This document shows, piece by piece, positions 33,224 through 41,896 of a stretch of DNA of 64,000 nucleotides. A model generated the notes under the pieces. The model was not told where the DNA came from. It ran no database searches and saw only the letters and a list, made by a program, of their open reading frames with translations. Both the position numbers and the translations under genes were made by a program. Position 1 is the first letter of the stretch. Each line of letters opens with the position of its first letter. This DNA comes from Flavonifractor hominis. Its GTDB lineage: Bacteria > Bacillota > Clostridia > Oscillospirales > Oscillospiraceae. The DNA lies in the NCBI RefSeq assembly GCF_040095835.1, contig NZ_JBBMFT010000001.1, positions 248,001 through 312,000 on the forward strand, given 5' to 3'.

Positions 33224-33495
33224 TACCCTTCCTCAACCTCCTCCGCAGCCGTCTCAGCCTCTTTGCCGGCTAAACGCCCAGCCACAGTCTCAGGCTGTAG
33301 TGCAGACAAAACGATATGGTCGCTGTCCATGATCAGCACCGCACGGGTACGCCGACCATAAGTGGCATCAATCAGTACACCACGGTCTCTGGCCTCCTGT
33401 ACCATACGCTTGATAGGTGCTGATTCGGGACTGACGATGGCAATGAGGCGACCTGCGGATATCATATTGCCAAACCCAATATTGATGAGTTTCAT
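33223..33495 (-). CDS. remA: RemA/DUF370 DNA-binding regulator
   Basis: A 90-residue protein whose first 75 residues are a typical RemA: MKLINIGFGNMISAGRLIAI, VSPESAPIKRMVQEARDRG and ATYGRRTRAVLIMDS. RemA rings bind DNA and control matrix and osmoprotection genes in B. subtilis. An acidic tail (about 15 residues) is added here. It lies between yicC and gmk as usual. Confidence 0.94.
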   Translation of the reverse strand: MKLINIGFGNMISAGRLIAIVSPESAPIKRMVQEARDRGVLIDATYGRRTRAVLIMDSDHIVLSALQPETVAGRLAGKEAETAAEEVEEG

Positions 33496-33513
33496 ACGGC
33501 AGACCCTCCGCTT

Positions 33514-34392
33514 TTACTCAATGTTTTGGATCTGTTCCCGGATCTTCTCGATCTCGGCTTTAATGTCTACCACATAGCCTGCAGTTTCAATGTCGTTGCA
33601 TTTGGAGCCAATGGTGTTTGTCTCACGGTTAAATTCCTGAATCAGGAAGTCCAGTTTGCGTCCAATAGCTCCGCCTTGCGCCAACATGTGCTCTAACTGA
33701 GAAAGATGGCTGCGAAGACGCACAGTTTCCTCATCTACAGCTACTTTGTCTGCATAAATTGCGGCCTCAGTCAGGATACGACTTTCATCGATCTGAGTGT
33801 TTTGAAGCACTTCAGCCATTTTTGCACTTAAACGTGCCCGATAGTCTGCCACAATACCGGGGGCGCGGGCTTCTACCTTTGCTGTGAGTTGAGCAATGGT
33901 CTGAGCCCGGCTGCGCACATCCTGACAAAGTTTTTCTCCTTCCCGGATACGCATCGCATCGAAGTCCTGCAATGCCATCTCCAAAACGGCACAAATATCC
34001 TGGGCAACTGCCTCCAAATCTTCCTGATTTTTTTCTACCAAAAAGACATCCTGGAAACGGGATAGAAGTGAGACAGAGAGATCATCTTTCAGATCATATC
34101 GATCCCGTAGAGCACACAGGGCAGCATAATAACCGTCTGCTACCGGCTGGTTGACGGAGATAGCCACATCTCCATGTTCCGATGGGCCAATCGAGACGAA
34201 CACATCCACCTTTCCCCTGGAAATATGGGACTGTACGGTGGCTTTTACGGCATCTTCTGCAAATACATAAATGCGCGGCATTTTGATCGTACAGTCCAAA
34301 TACCGATTATTGACAGAACGCAATTCCACGGTGATGGTGCGGCCGTTCAGAACAGCCTCTCCCCTGCCGTAGCCCGTCATGCTCTTTACCAA
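33514..34392 (-). CDS. YicC/YloC-family endoribonuclease
   Basis: A 292-residue protein beginning MVKSMTGYGRGEAV, the family signature, and ending in the conserved QEFNRETNTIGSKCND. E. coli YicC is an endoribonuclease that acts on small RNAs. Length and both ends are normal. It opens the remA-gmk-rpoZ run. Confidence 0.95.
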   Translation of the reverse strand: MVKSMTGYGRGEAVLNGRTITVELRSVNNRYLDCTIKMPRIYVFAEDAVKATVQSHISRGKVDVFVSIGPSEHGDVAISVNQPVADGYYAALCALRDRYDLKDDLSVSLLSRFQDVFLVEKNQEDLEAVAQDICAVLEMALQDFDAMRIREGEKLCQDVRSRAQTIAQLTAKVEARAPGIVADYRARLSAKMAEVLQNTQIDESRILTEAAIYADKVAVDEETVRLRSHLSQLEHMLAQGGAIGRKLDFLIQEFNRETNTIGSKCNDIETAGYVVDIKAEIEKIREQIQNIE

Positions 34393-34438
34393 TGCAGGTT
34401 CCCCCTGTTCGTCTTAAAGGTTAAAATATTATACCAGA

Positions 34439-34975
34439 CTAGGTAGTTTTCCGCAATACCCTGTCAATCCGTACCATATAAAAGGCAATCAATTTGGAAA
34501 AGCCGATGTCATAAATCAAGAATGCAATGTTTCCCGTCAGATAGATGAGCCATGTGCTGTTCAGAGCGACTGGAAGGAAGGGAAGTAAAACAGAGCGCAG
34601 GGCAATCCAGAGCAGAGAGAGTGCCGCATTAAATATGGCTAATTTACATACCCACTCCAGCCAGCGTTTGGAAAGACGTTCGCAAAGACTCTTCAGCATG
34701 GGCCACAAACCCAGAAAGAGCAGATACAGCAGAGCATTTCCCTTGTTGGGAATTAGCAGAAGGCCCAACAATCCGCTTACGCTGTAGCAAAAGAATCCTG
34801 CACCAAGTCCGGCGGATACCACGGCGCCTGCTGGAAATAGACCAGCGATGGCAACGACCCCCATCTGGGCGGTGGGCACAATTGTAGAGACGTATAAGAA
34901 TATGAATGACAAAGCGCTTAATACTGCTACCAGAGTAATACGTCCGGTCCCTGTATCATATCGATTTTGTTTCAT
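34439..34975 (-). CDS. Integral membrane protein, ECF S-component-like
   Basis: A 178-residue protein with about five hydrophobic helices and a basic N-terminus (MKQNRYDTGTGRITLVAVLS). The overall pattern, including IPNKGNALLYLLFLGLWPML in the middle, resembles small substrate-binding membrane subunits of ECF transporters, but I see no diagnostic motif. It lies 3 bases after the J-domain gene and may belong to that operon. Treat as a membrane protein of unknown function. Confidence 0.7.
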   Translation of the reverse strand: MKQNRYDTGTGRITLVAVLSALSFIFLYVSTIVPTAQMGVVAIAGLFPAGAVVSAGLGAGFFCYSVSGLLGLLLIPNKGNALLYLLFLGLWPMLKSLCERLSKRWLEWVCKLAIFNAALSLLWIALRSVLLPFLPVALNSTWLIYLTGNIAFLIYDIGFSKLIAFYMVRIDRVLRKTT

Positions 34976-34978
34976 AGC

Positions 34979-35578
34979 TCAGTTCCCGCAGCCGCCACAC
35001 AGACAGTTCATACACAGACAGGCAGTACAAAGATCACAGGTGTCCACGCCACCTCCATAACCGTAAGGATGATAAGCCTGTCCCCCCTGCCGCATCATCA
35101 TCAGCGCCTGACGATATTCACCGTTGGAGGGGTCCATATTGCAAGCCATCTGAAAATGTTGTGTAGCTTCGTCCAGCCAACCCTTGCGATATGCAATGGA
35201 ACCAGAAAGAAAATGCCATTCGGCATTTTGCGCGGGAGCACTGCGTAGCAGTTGTTCTGCCCGTGTGAGGTCTCCCATGTTGATGGCTTGGCGGACTTGA
35301 TTGTATATGCTGCCGGAAGAGGAACTGGAGTATTGCTGTTGATAACCCTTTTGATACGTGGCGCTGCCCTGTCTTTGGTATCCACCGGAACTGCGCATTT
35401 TATTGATGGCGTCATAGGCCTGGTTGATGTCCTTCATCTTTTCTTCTGCCAGGTCTGCAAGAGGATTGTTCTGATAGTTGTCTGGATGATATTTGCGTGC
35501 TAGTTCCCGATAGGCACGTTTGATCTCCTCGTCGCTGGCATCGGGACTTACTCCAAGTACACTATATGGATCGCTCAT
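34979..35578 (-). CDS. J-domain protein with cysteine-rich tail
   Basis: A 199-residue DnaJ-like protein. The J domain (residues 1-65) has DPYSVLGVSPDASDEEIKRA and the HPD tripeptide in KYHPDN. A Ser/Gln/Tyr-rich linker and a TPR-like region (SIYNQVRQAINMGDLTRAEQ to FQMACNMDPSNGEYR) follow. The last 20 residues hold six cysteines in CDLCTACLCMNCLCGGC, a likely metal site. The J domain would recruit DnaK. It overlaps the DUF5685 gene by 4 bases, a pairing conserved in Clostridia, so the two may act together. Confidence 0.88.
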   Translation of the reverse strand: MSDPYSVLGVSPDASDEEIKRAYRELARKYHPDNYQNNPLADLAEEKMKDINQAYDAINKMRSSGGYQRQGSATYQKGYQQQYSSSSSGSIYNQVRQAINMGDLTRAEQLLRSAPAQNAEWHFLSGSIAYRKGWLDEATQHFQMACNMDPSNGEYRQALMMMRQGGQAYHPYGYGGGVDTCDLCTACLCMNCLCGGCGN

Positions 35579-36444
35579 TTATTTTTTCTCCTGTAACTGT
35601 TTTTCGCGGCCTTCCAACGGCCGGTAAAGACCAGTTCCTCTACCATGGGCAGACCTAGATAAAGGATATTTTCCACACATCCCTGCCAGTGCCCCAGTTC
35701 CAGTAACGCACATGCAGTACGCGCCAGATTTAAGGAGTGACATAGAGTGGTGCGCAAATAGCGCTGATCTTCTTCACGGAACTCTGGGAACCGGGCTATA
35801 ATAGGATTGTAATTTCCCCTCTGACGATCGTCCAAAAGGTCATCCCAAGCGTCCACAAGATAGATCCAGCGCCCAATGTGATACAAGGCCTGCTTCAATG
35901 CCCGGTCTCGAGTTGGATCTCCACTGGCAGGGGGAGCGGCAGAAAGCATGCGGGCAAAGGTATCTGCCGGTTGATCAAGGGAAGGGATGTTCTCTTGTTC
36001 CAGACGGCGGAGTTCTTCCAGACAGGACTGAACCATCTCCACAAATTCTGGCCTGTTCCTGGCGGCTTTCCGATATCCCGGCAGAAGCAACCAGGAAAGT
36101 GCCCGTGCGGCCAGCTGCTCCCACCAGCGGCCATCGGCAATGGTATCCCGCAGTTTCCAGTAATTTAAAATGGTGCCAATATCCGCAGCGATATCCAGCC
36201 CAGTGGTGCAGGTACAATTCTTTTTTCGGCACCACAAACGGGCCGGACAGCGGTGATGGGTCAATTCCGGCTTGTTTCCATCCAGCAACATAGCGAGAAA
36301 GACGATATCATAACTGAGAAACATACGTGCCAGAAAACCATGGCGTTTTCCAAGCGTATGGCAGAGTCCGCAATAGACCGCCTCATATTCCCGTAGCTCC
36401 CGGACCTTTAATTCATCACGGTTGGGCCGCACGTAGCCAAACAT
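35575..36444 (-). CDS. DUF5685 family protein
   Basis: A 289-residue mostly helical protein of the DUF5685 family. It starts MFGYVRPNRDELKVRELREY, with YCGLCHTLGKRHG nearby and further cysteines at HRCPARLWCRKKNCTC, suggesting a metal site. The helical core resembles all-alpha prenyl-transferase-like folds, but no catalytic motif is seen. Function unknown. It is bracketed by one-base and 4-base overlaps with the RseC-like and J-domain genes, so the three form one unit. Confidence 0.8.
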   Translation of the reverse strand: MFGYVRPNRDELKVRELREYEAVYCGLCHTLGKRHGFLARMFLSYDIVFLAMLLDGNKPELTHHRCPARLWCRKKNCTCTTGLDIAADIGTILNYWKLRDTIADGRWWEQLAARALSWLLLPGYRKAARNRPEFVEMVQSCLEELRRLEQENIPSLDQPADTFARMLSAAPPASGDPTRDRALKQALYHIGRWIYLVDAWDDLLDDRQRGNYNPIIARFPEFREEDQRYLRTTLCHSLNLARTACALLELGHWQGCVENILYLGLPMVEELVFTGRWKAAKNSYRRKNK

Positions 36445-36872
36445 CAGAGCTCCGGTTCAATAGCGGTGATCTGAAACGAAATGGCTCTCCGCTTGCGTAC
36501 TTGGCGGTCGGTCATCATAGCAATGATAACGCCAAGGGCAAAACCAATTACACCGACACTGGCGCTGGCACCCTCTCCGAATCCTGCCGCTGCAGTCAAG
36601 AAATATCCGAGGAAAAACAGCAGAAACGGTACCAGATAAACCACGACTGCTGCACCAAGTACGCCGCCGGTAGAGGACTCTACCCGCACAGTGTCGCCAA
36701 GTCTGGCCCGCACAGGGTTGGCAGCGATGACCGCTACAGTGGAGCTTACCATCAGTTCGCTGCATCCGCCGCCGCACTTGGAGCAATCATGGCCACAGGC
36801 CGACTGGCGCTTAACTGCCACTTCGGCCCGGCCGTCCTCCAGCACACGTGTCACTTTTGCCGTTTGAATCAT
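36444..36872 (-). CDS. RseC/MucC-like SoxR-reducing family protein
   Basis: A 142-residue membrane protein. The N-terminal cytoplasmic part has a cysteine group (SACGHDCSKCGGGCSE) expected to carry an Fe-S or metal centre. Two membrane helices follow (LGAAVVVYLVPFLLFFLGYF and VGVIGFALGVIIAMM). RseC proteins work with the Rnf complex or SoxR reduction in other bacteria. It starts the RseC-DUF5685-DnaJ unit. Confidence 0.88.
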   Translation of the reverse strand: MIQTAKVTRVLEDGRAEVAVKRQSACGHDCSKCGGGCSELMVSSTVAVIAANPVRARLGDTVRVESSTGGVLGAAVVVYLVPFLLFFLGYFLTAAAGFGEGASASVGVIGFALGVIIAMMTDRQVRKRRAISFQITAIEPEL

Positions 36873-36906
36873 AGTATCACCTTATTGTCCTTTCGGAAAA
36901 TCCATA

Positions 36907-38154
36907 TCAGCGCGAGATAGAAACTACGATTTTGTAATCTCCAACTACGCCGACTTCACTGCTGCCGTCCAGATAGACCTTAACTGGTACGGTCTGGTTA
37001 CCGGTAGCCATGGTAACATCAGAAAGATCTGCCACGATTCGAAGCTGCGACGGAATAACAGAGTCTACAGCTTCCTCTGTGCCGCGGATCTGGACGCTAA
37101 GAGTCTTAGTCACAGTATCCGCTGTGTAGCCATCTGGAACATTAATGAGGTCAATGTCGCTTACTTCCAACGTGCGAACAGCCAGATCCTTGATGGTAAC
37201 AGTGACAGTAGCTTCCGTAATTCCGCTGACATTCGTCAGTTCTGGAGAGAGTTGAATCGTTTTTTGGAAAGTATCGGTCCCAAAAATCTTATACAATTCA
37301 ATGCTCCCAAGCTTGACTTCCTTCAGGCCTTCCAAATCCTCTTCACTACCCGAAACAGTAATGGTTTCCGGCTCGATGGTTACATCTACCTGCGTATCGA
37401 TATCAGTAACACCGCCACCGGGGACCAGCTCGACGGTAAGAGGAACTTCTTTCAGCTTGACCACTGGTAAAGTGACCAAGACGGTCTCCGGGTCGGTCTC
37501 TATCCCTTCTGCGGCAATCACTTCTCCATTGAAGCCAACCAGTGTATAGGGCGTGTCTTTGCTATAGGTCTCAGACAGATCGGTTTGGGAGACGGTTACC
37601 CGGGCATAGTCTACCTGATTTACCAGCTCTTCCGGACCGCTGATGGTTACGGTCTGAGGCGCCAAAGAGAAATCTCCGACTTGATAACCATCAACCACGC
37701 TGCCAGTAAATTCGGCCTGAACCTCAATTTCCTTCTGAACCCAGCGGGAGACAGTAAATTCGATCCGTTCCGGGGTTGTATACAACAGCTCCAGAGAATC
37801 GGAGGAGACCGATCGTGGGAAGTTGATCTTTTGTCCCATTACGCTCAGACTGTATTCACCGGCTTCCGTAATGTTGGATACATCTACCGTAATGCTGCTT
37901 TCCCCCTGAAGAAGATTGGAAATGACATCCCTACGTGCCCGGACAAAAAAGCTAACACTCTGTTCCGAACCATCAGAAAGCATCAATCCCCGCTCTTCCA
38001 GTTTTTCCAGACCGCTAAACTCTACCGGTATGTCGTTGATTTTATCCGTGGTAATAGGATTGGCTTCTTTTCCCACATAGACCCATAGAATAAAGGCCAA
38101 CAGGAGAGAAACAGCCACATAAAACCATTTGCTGTCAGTCAGTTTTTTTGGCAT
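36907..38154 (-). CDS. cdaR: CdaA regulatory protein CdaR (YbbR repeats)
   Basis: A 415-residue protein with an N-terminal membrane anchor (WFYVAVSLLLAFILWVYVG) and four YbbR-type beta repeats outside the membrane, separated by TVSGSEEDLE- and TISGPEELV-like sequences. CdaR binds and regulates the diadenylate cyclase CdaA. It overlaps cdaA by 20 bases. The usual third gene, glmM, is not adjacent here. Confidence 0.94.
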   Translation of the reverse strand: MPKKLTDSKWFYVAVSLLLAFILWVYVGKEANPITTDKINDIPVEFSGLEKLEERGLMLSDGSEQSVSFFVRARRDVISNLLQGESSITVDVSNITEAGEYSLSVMGQKINFPRSVSSDSLELLYTTPERIEFTVSRWVQKEIEVQAEFTGSVVDGYQVGDFSLAPQTVTISGPEELVNQVDYARVTVSQTDLSETYSKDTPYTLVGFNGEVIAAEGIETDPETVLVTLPVVKLKEVPLTVELVPGGGVTDIDTQVDVTIEPETITVSGSEEDLEGLKEVKLGSIELYKIFGTDTFQKTIQLSPELTNVSGITEATVTVTIKDLAVRTLEVSDIDLINVPDGYTADTVTKTLSVQIRGTEEAVDSVIPSQLRIVADLSDVTMATGNQTVPVKVYLDGSSEVGVVGDYKIVVSISR

Positions 38155-39022
38155 CCCTCTTCTCCCCCTTTCCAGTGCGGAGCAAATTGCTCAGCTTGAA
38201 TTTTGGGGCGGTATCTTCGTCTTCCTGCTCCGGAAGCAATTCATTGCGCAGCAGCCGCTCCAGTGTCTCGGGTGCCAGATGGCGCTTTAGCATACCGCCT
38301 ACCGCCACGGAGATGGAACCGGTCTCCTCCGAGACGATGGCCACCACGGCATCGGTATGCTCGCTGGCCCCAATGCCAGCCCGGTGGCGCATACCAAGTT
38401 CCCGGGATAAGTTCACATTCCCAGACATAGGAAGCATACATCCGGCGCCTACGATGCGTCCGGCACGCACAATGACTGCACCGTCATGCAGCGGCGCCTT
38501 GTTCCAAAAGATGTTTTTCAGAAGTTCTGCATTTACGGTACAATCCAGTGCGGTGCCGGTCTTGATAGCATCATCCAGCATATTTTTACGTTCAAAAACC
38601 ATGAGCGCACCTGTCTTTGTTTTGGACAGAGAAGTATATGCCTCCACGGTTTGTGTAATGGCACTGTCCAGTTCATTGCGCTCTTCCTCATGGGTGAAGA
38701 CTTTGCCGATATTGGTGCGGCCTATCTGCTCCAACAGGCGGCGGATCTCCGGCTGAAACAGAATCACCAGCGCCAATACGCCCCATTCGACTACTTTGCC
38801 CAGTAGGAAGCTGACTGTGTTCAACTTGAAAATGCTAGCAGCTCCCATGGCAATCAAAAACAGTAGAATCCCTTTGGCTACACCGCCGGAATTCGTACGC
38901 CGGATCAGTTTGATGACCTGGTAAATCACAAAGGCCATGATCAGAATGTCAATCAGGTCAGTAATTCCGAATGGAGTCACCATTCCCTTGAGAAGCCCCA
39001 GCAAATAAAGGATTCCTTCCAT
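38135..39022 (-). CDS. cdaA: Membrane diadenylate cyclase CdaA
   Basis: A 295-residue enzyme that makes c-di-AMP from two ATP. Three N-terminal membrane helices are followed by the DAC domain with the DGA motif (APLHDGAVIVRAGRIVGAG) and RHR motif (MRHRAGIGASEHTDAVV). c-di-AMP controls potassium and osmotic balance. The cdaA-cdaR pair is conserved. It has a strong promoter upstream. The 25-residue acidic/basic tail is longer than in B. subtilis. Confidence 0.96.
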   Translation of the reverse strand: MEGILYLLGLLKGMVTPFGITDLIDILIMAFVIYQVIKLIRRTNSGGVAKGILLFLIAMGAASIFKLNTVSFLLGKVVEWGVLALVILFQPEIRRLLEQIGRTNIGKVFTHEEERNELDSAITQTVEAYTSLSKTKTGALMVFERKNMLDDAIKTGTALDCTVNAELLKNIFWNKAPLHDGAVIVRAGRIVGAGCMLPMSGNVNLSRELGMRHRAGIGASEHTDAVVAIVSEETGSISVAVGGMLKRHLAPETLERLLRNELLPEQEDEDTAPKFKLSNLLRTGKGEKRDAKKTD

Positions 39023-39100
39023 TTCCTCTCGTCTCCCGCTTGCCGGTATTTCCGGATATGAAATTAAAATTCAGGCAAATGCCATTTTTTTAACCAATTT

Positions 39101-39129
39101 ATTATACTGTATTCCAGGTCCGTTGACAA
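39101..39129 (-). promoter_or_regulatory. Sigma-A-type promoter of cdaA-cdaR
   Basis: On the minus strand, TTGTCA (39124-39129) and a perfect TATAAT (39101-39106) are separated by 17 bases. The start site would fall near 39094, giving a leader of about 70 bases. Confidence 0.85.
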
Positions 39130-39164
39130 GTGGATGGAAAATCAATTTTCTGTGAACAACGGCC

Positions 39165-39210
39165 AGATAAAAGCAGCGGCATGGCCGATACCATGCCGCT
39201 GCTTTTATCT
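39165..39210 (-). terminator. Terminator after the cysteine-desulfurase gene
   Basis: A perfect 20-bp stem, AGATAAAAGCAGCGGCATGG with its complement, has a 6-base loop. On the minus strand it ends GCTTTTATCT. The stop codon of the gene lies in the outer arm. It is nearly symmetric, so it may work in both directions. Confidence 0.85.
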
Positions 39211-40326
39211 GATACGAAGCTGCTTTATAGCTTGGACCAAGCGTTCCGTCTCGCTGTGCGTATTGAAATCGGAGAAGCTTACCCGGACCGTGCCACATTC
39301 CAATGTGCCGGCGGAGCGGTGGGCCAGTGGAGCACAGTGGAGTCCGGAACGGACGGCAATGCCCTGTTTCCCCAAGGCCTCCCCTATCATCTCACAGTCT
39401 ATCCCTTCCATCGTGAAGGAAAGTACTCCTGCCTGCGCCTCCGGCCGGACTGCCTGATAGACTGTGACACCAGGGATATGGGACATGTATCGTCCAGCGG
39501 CTGCTGCCAATGCGCGCTCCCGGGCCAAGATGGCGCCTGTTCCTCTGGTACGCACGTAGCGAATCCCTTCCAACAACCCAGCAATCCCGGGGACATTATG
39601 GGTTCCCGCCTCCAGACGATCGGGCAGAAAGTCCGGCATATCCTGCCGGGCGGATAAGCTTCCGGTCCCGCCGTAGAGCAATGGGACGGTATCTGTGCCG
39701 CATAACAGCAGGCCGGTTCCCTGTGGACCATAAAGGCCTTTGTGCCCAGGCATAGCAATAAATGCTGCGTGCAACTGCTTCATCCCTATGGGAATACAGC
39801 CAGCAGACTGAGATGCATCCAGAATAAAAGGTATGTTCTGCTCTTGGCAGAGTTTGGCGATTGCTTCCACAGGCAGAATAAAACCGAATACGTTTGAAAC
39901 GTGGTTACAGATGACCGCCTTTACATCCGGTGTGAGCTGCCGTGCAAACGCTTCCAATACGGATGCCTGATCAAACAGAGTACCTTGAGCGATGCGGATC
40001 TCGGCACCGATGGCATGCAGAGGCCGAGTCACCGCGTTGTGCTCCCAGCCGGAGATTACAACCGGGTCTCCTGGCCCGACCAACGAACGGATAGCGATAT
40101 TCAGGGCGTGTGTGGCATTAAACGTGAATACCACTTGTTCCGGGTCGTCGACCTGGAAGAGTGCTCCGGCCTCCTGGCGGCAGCGAAAAGCCAGTTCTGC
40201 ACCCAGCATGGCGGGGCGATGGCCACCACGGCCCGGACTGGCGGCGTGATGGATGGCAGAACAGACCGCCCGGGCAACTGCAGGCGGTTTTTGCAGTGTG
40301 GTGGCAGCGCAGTCCAGATAAATCAT
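39205..40326 (-). CDS. Cysteine-desulfurase-like PLP enzyme
   Basis: A 373-residue class V aminotransferase-fold enzyme. It starts MIYLDCAATTLQKPPAVARA; the PLP lysine is in MPGHKGLYGPQGTG and the sulfur-accepting cysteine in RSGLHCAPLAHR. The family is the NifS/SufS-like 'cysteine desulfurase family protein' of anaerobes, releasing sulfur or selenium from cysteine or selenocysteine. It overlaps the DUF3343 gene by 4 bases. The pair is proposed in the literature to handle selenium or sulfur carriers, so this is likely a sulfur or selenium mobilising step rather than general Fe-S assembly. Confidence 0.88.
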   Translation of the reverse strand: MIYLDCAATTLQKPPAVARAVCSAIHHAASPGRGGHRPAMLGAELAFRCRQEAGALFQVDDPEQVVFTFNATHALNIAIRSLVGPGDPVVISGWEHNAVTRPLHAIGAEIRIAQGTLFDQASVLEAFARQLTPDVKAVICNHVSNVFGFILPVEAIAKLCQEQNIPFILDASQSAGCIPIGMKQLHAAFIAMPGHKGLYGPQGTGLLLCGTDTVPLLYGGTGSLSARQDMPDFLPDRLEAGTHNVPGIAGLLEGIRYVRTRGTGAILARERALAAAAGRYMSHIPGVTVYQAVRPEAQAGVLSFTMEGIDCEMIGEALGKQGIAVRSGLHCAPLAHRSAGTLECGTVRVSFSDFNTHSETERLVQAIKQLRIR

Positions 40327-40577
40327 AGTAGCACCTCTTTGTAGCTACCATCACCAGACATGATATAGATCCGTTTCGGTGTAAGCCCCACTCGGCCCAG
40401 TACCAGCAGGGCGTTCGCCAGGTTGCGCTCGGAAACCTTAACGGAATGGCTACACCCCTCGCGGTCGATCCCTTTAGGCGAGCGGAGAATGTGTGCCGTG
40501 ATACCAGCCCGTTCCAGCACGGCAGCCGTCCGCTGAGCATAAGTCAGGGACCGGCAGACGATCAGATAATAGACCAT
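40323..40577 (-). CDS. DUF3343 putative Se/S-carrier protein
   Basis: An 84-residue DUF3343 protein. It reads MVYYLIVCRSLTYAQRTAAV and later LRSPKGIDREGCSHSVKV, the family's conserved lysine-cysteine region. Such proteins occur beside cysteine-desulfurase-like genes and are annotated as putative sulfur or selenium carriers; biochemical proof is limited. The ribosome site GAGGAG lies within the 3' arm of the terminator-like hairpin upstream. Confidence 0.85.
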   Translation of the reverse strand: MVYYLIVCRSLTYAQRTAAVLERAGITAHILRSPKGIDREGCSHSVKVSERNLANALLVLGRVGLTPKRIYIMSGDGSYKEVLL

Positions 40578-40580
40578 AGC

Positions 40581-40623
40581 AAAACGCTCCTCTCACAACA
40601 GCATATGTGGGAGAGGAGCGTTT
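40581..40623 (-). terminator. Terminator after ispF overlapping the DUF3343 ribosome site
   Basis: The perfect 13-bp arms AAACGCTCCTCTC and GAGAGGAGCGTTT lie on the minus strand, ending CGTTTTGC. It ends the carD-ispD-ispF transcript or limits read-through, and its 3' arm holds the ribosome site of the next gene. Confidence 0.75.
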
Positions 40624-40629
40624 GGTTTC

Positions 40630-41103
40630 TTATTTCTGTTCCAACAGACAGACTGCGTGGGCGGCAATGCCTTCGCCACTGCCGGTAAAGCCGAGACCTT
40701 CCTCGGTGGTGGCTTTCACATTTATCTGTCCCGGTGTGATTCCAAGATGCATGGCCAACTGTTCCCGCATGGCGGGAATGTGTGGGGCCAGCTTAGGACG
40801 TTGAGCTAAAATAGTGGTATCCATATTAACGATCTGATACCCAGTCGAACGTAGATGTACCATGACCACATCCAACAGTTCCAGGCTGTTTGCCCCCTCA
40901 TAAGCCGGATCGCTGTCCGGGAACAACCTGCCGATATCGCCCATTCCGGCGGCACCCAAGAGAGCATCCATGACGGCGTGAGTAAGCACATCCGCATCGG
41001 AATGCCCCAGCAGGCCCTTTTCATACGGAATCTCTATTCCGCCCAGAATCAACTTGCGCCCTTCTACCAAGCGGTGTACATCATATCCATGTCCGATTCT
41101 CAT
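40630..41103 (-). CDS. ispF: 2-C-methyl-D-erythritol 2,4-cyclodiphosphate synthase
   Basis: A 157-residue enzyme of the MEP isoprenoid pathway. It begins MRIGHGYDVHRLVEGRKLIL with the metal ligands DVH, then LLGHSDADVLTHAVMDALLG and KATTEEGLGFTGSGEGI. The start at 41103 was chosen for the family N-terminus; it overlaps the ispD stop by 4 bases (ATGA). Confidence 0.97.
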   Translation of the reverse strand: MRIGHGYDVHRLVEGRKLILGGIEIPYEKGLLGHSDADVLTHAVMDALLGAAGMGDIGRLFPDSDPAYEGANSLELLDVVMVHLRSTGYQIVNMDTTILAQRPKLAPHIPAMREQLAMHLGITPGQINVKATTEEGLGFTGSGEGIAAHAVCLLEQK

Positions 41104-41834
41104 TCGTTCTCCCTCCAAGCCAGAAGTGCCTCTGCAACTGCCATGTCTTCCGGAGTAGTGATTTTAAGATTGCAGTAGTCTCCCTGTGTCAGGGCAACCC
41201 CGATCCCGAGCCGTTCTACTGCTGAACAGTCGTCGGTTAGGGTAACGCCGTCTTCCAGTGCTTTAGCCAGAGCTGCACGAATAAGGGAGCGTTCGAAAAC
41301 CTGCGGTGTCTGGATGGCAAACAGCTCACTGCGTTCCAGGGTGGCATCAACAAGACCGGCGTGAGATCGCTTTATGGTATCTTTCACCGGCACTGCTGGC
41401 GCAGCCGCACCACATTCCGAAGCACGCAGGATGGCCGCGGCTAGTACTGCCTGACTAACCAATGGACGAGCACCGTCGTGGATGGCGACTAGAGGAATAT
41501 TCTCGTCCACTTCGCGCACGCCAGCCAGCACCGAATGGGTGCGGGTAGCGCCGCCTGTAATTACGCGACTTACCTTGCTCAGACCGCAGTCCCGGCACAA
41601 TTGCCCCACCGGAACGATCAGGTCTTCACGAGTCACCACAATAATCTGTGTAATATATGTACATTGGTCCAATGCCCGCAAAGTATGGACCAGGACTGGC
41701 TGCTCGGCCAGTGGAAGAAGAATCTTATCTTGGCCCTTCATGCGGGATGAGCTGCCCGCTGCTGGTACCACAGCGGCGCAGCGGATTACATCCTCAGATT
41801 TGGAGTGGACCAGCCGTTTAAACAGTCCAAGCAT
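41100..41834 (-). CDS. ispD: 2-C-methyl-D-erythritol 4-phosphate cytidylyltransferase
   Basis: A 244-residue IspD. The CTP-binding loop is AAVVPAAGSSSRMKGQDKIL; further conserved parts are GGATRTHSVLAG, IHDGARPLV and VKDTIK. The ATG at 41834 (MLGLFKRL) was chosen since AGGAGG lies 9 bases upstream. The first 20 residues are an extra N-terminal piece compared with E. coli. carD-ispD-ispF is the usual clostridial order. Confidence 0.96.
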   Translation of the reverse strand: MLGLFKRLVHSKSEDVIRCAAVVPAAGSSSRMKGQDKILLPLAEQPVLVHTLRALDQCTYITQIIVVTREDLIVPVGQLCRDCGLSKVSRVITGGATRTHSVLAGVREVDENIPLVAIHDGARPLVSQAVLAAAILRASECGAAAPAVPVKDTIKRSHAGLVDATLERSELFAIQTPQVFERSLIRAALAKALEDGVTLTDDCSAVERLGIGVALTQGDYCNLKITTPEDMAVAEALLAWRENE

Positions 41835-41853
41835 CCGTACATTCCTCCTCTGC

Positions 41854-41879
41854 AAAAAAGGAGCCTCACGGCTCCTTTC
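41854..41879 (-). terminator. Terminator between carD and ispD
   Basis: The arms AAAGGAGCC and GGCTCCTTT enclose a 4-base loop and run on the minus strand into CTTTTTTGC. It sits just upstream of the ispD ribosome site, so read-through must be partial or ispD has a separate start. Confidence 0.8.
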
Positions 41880-41896
41880 TGCTACATAATATCTTA

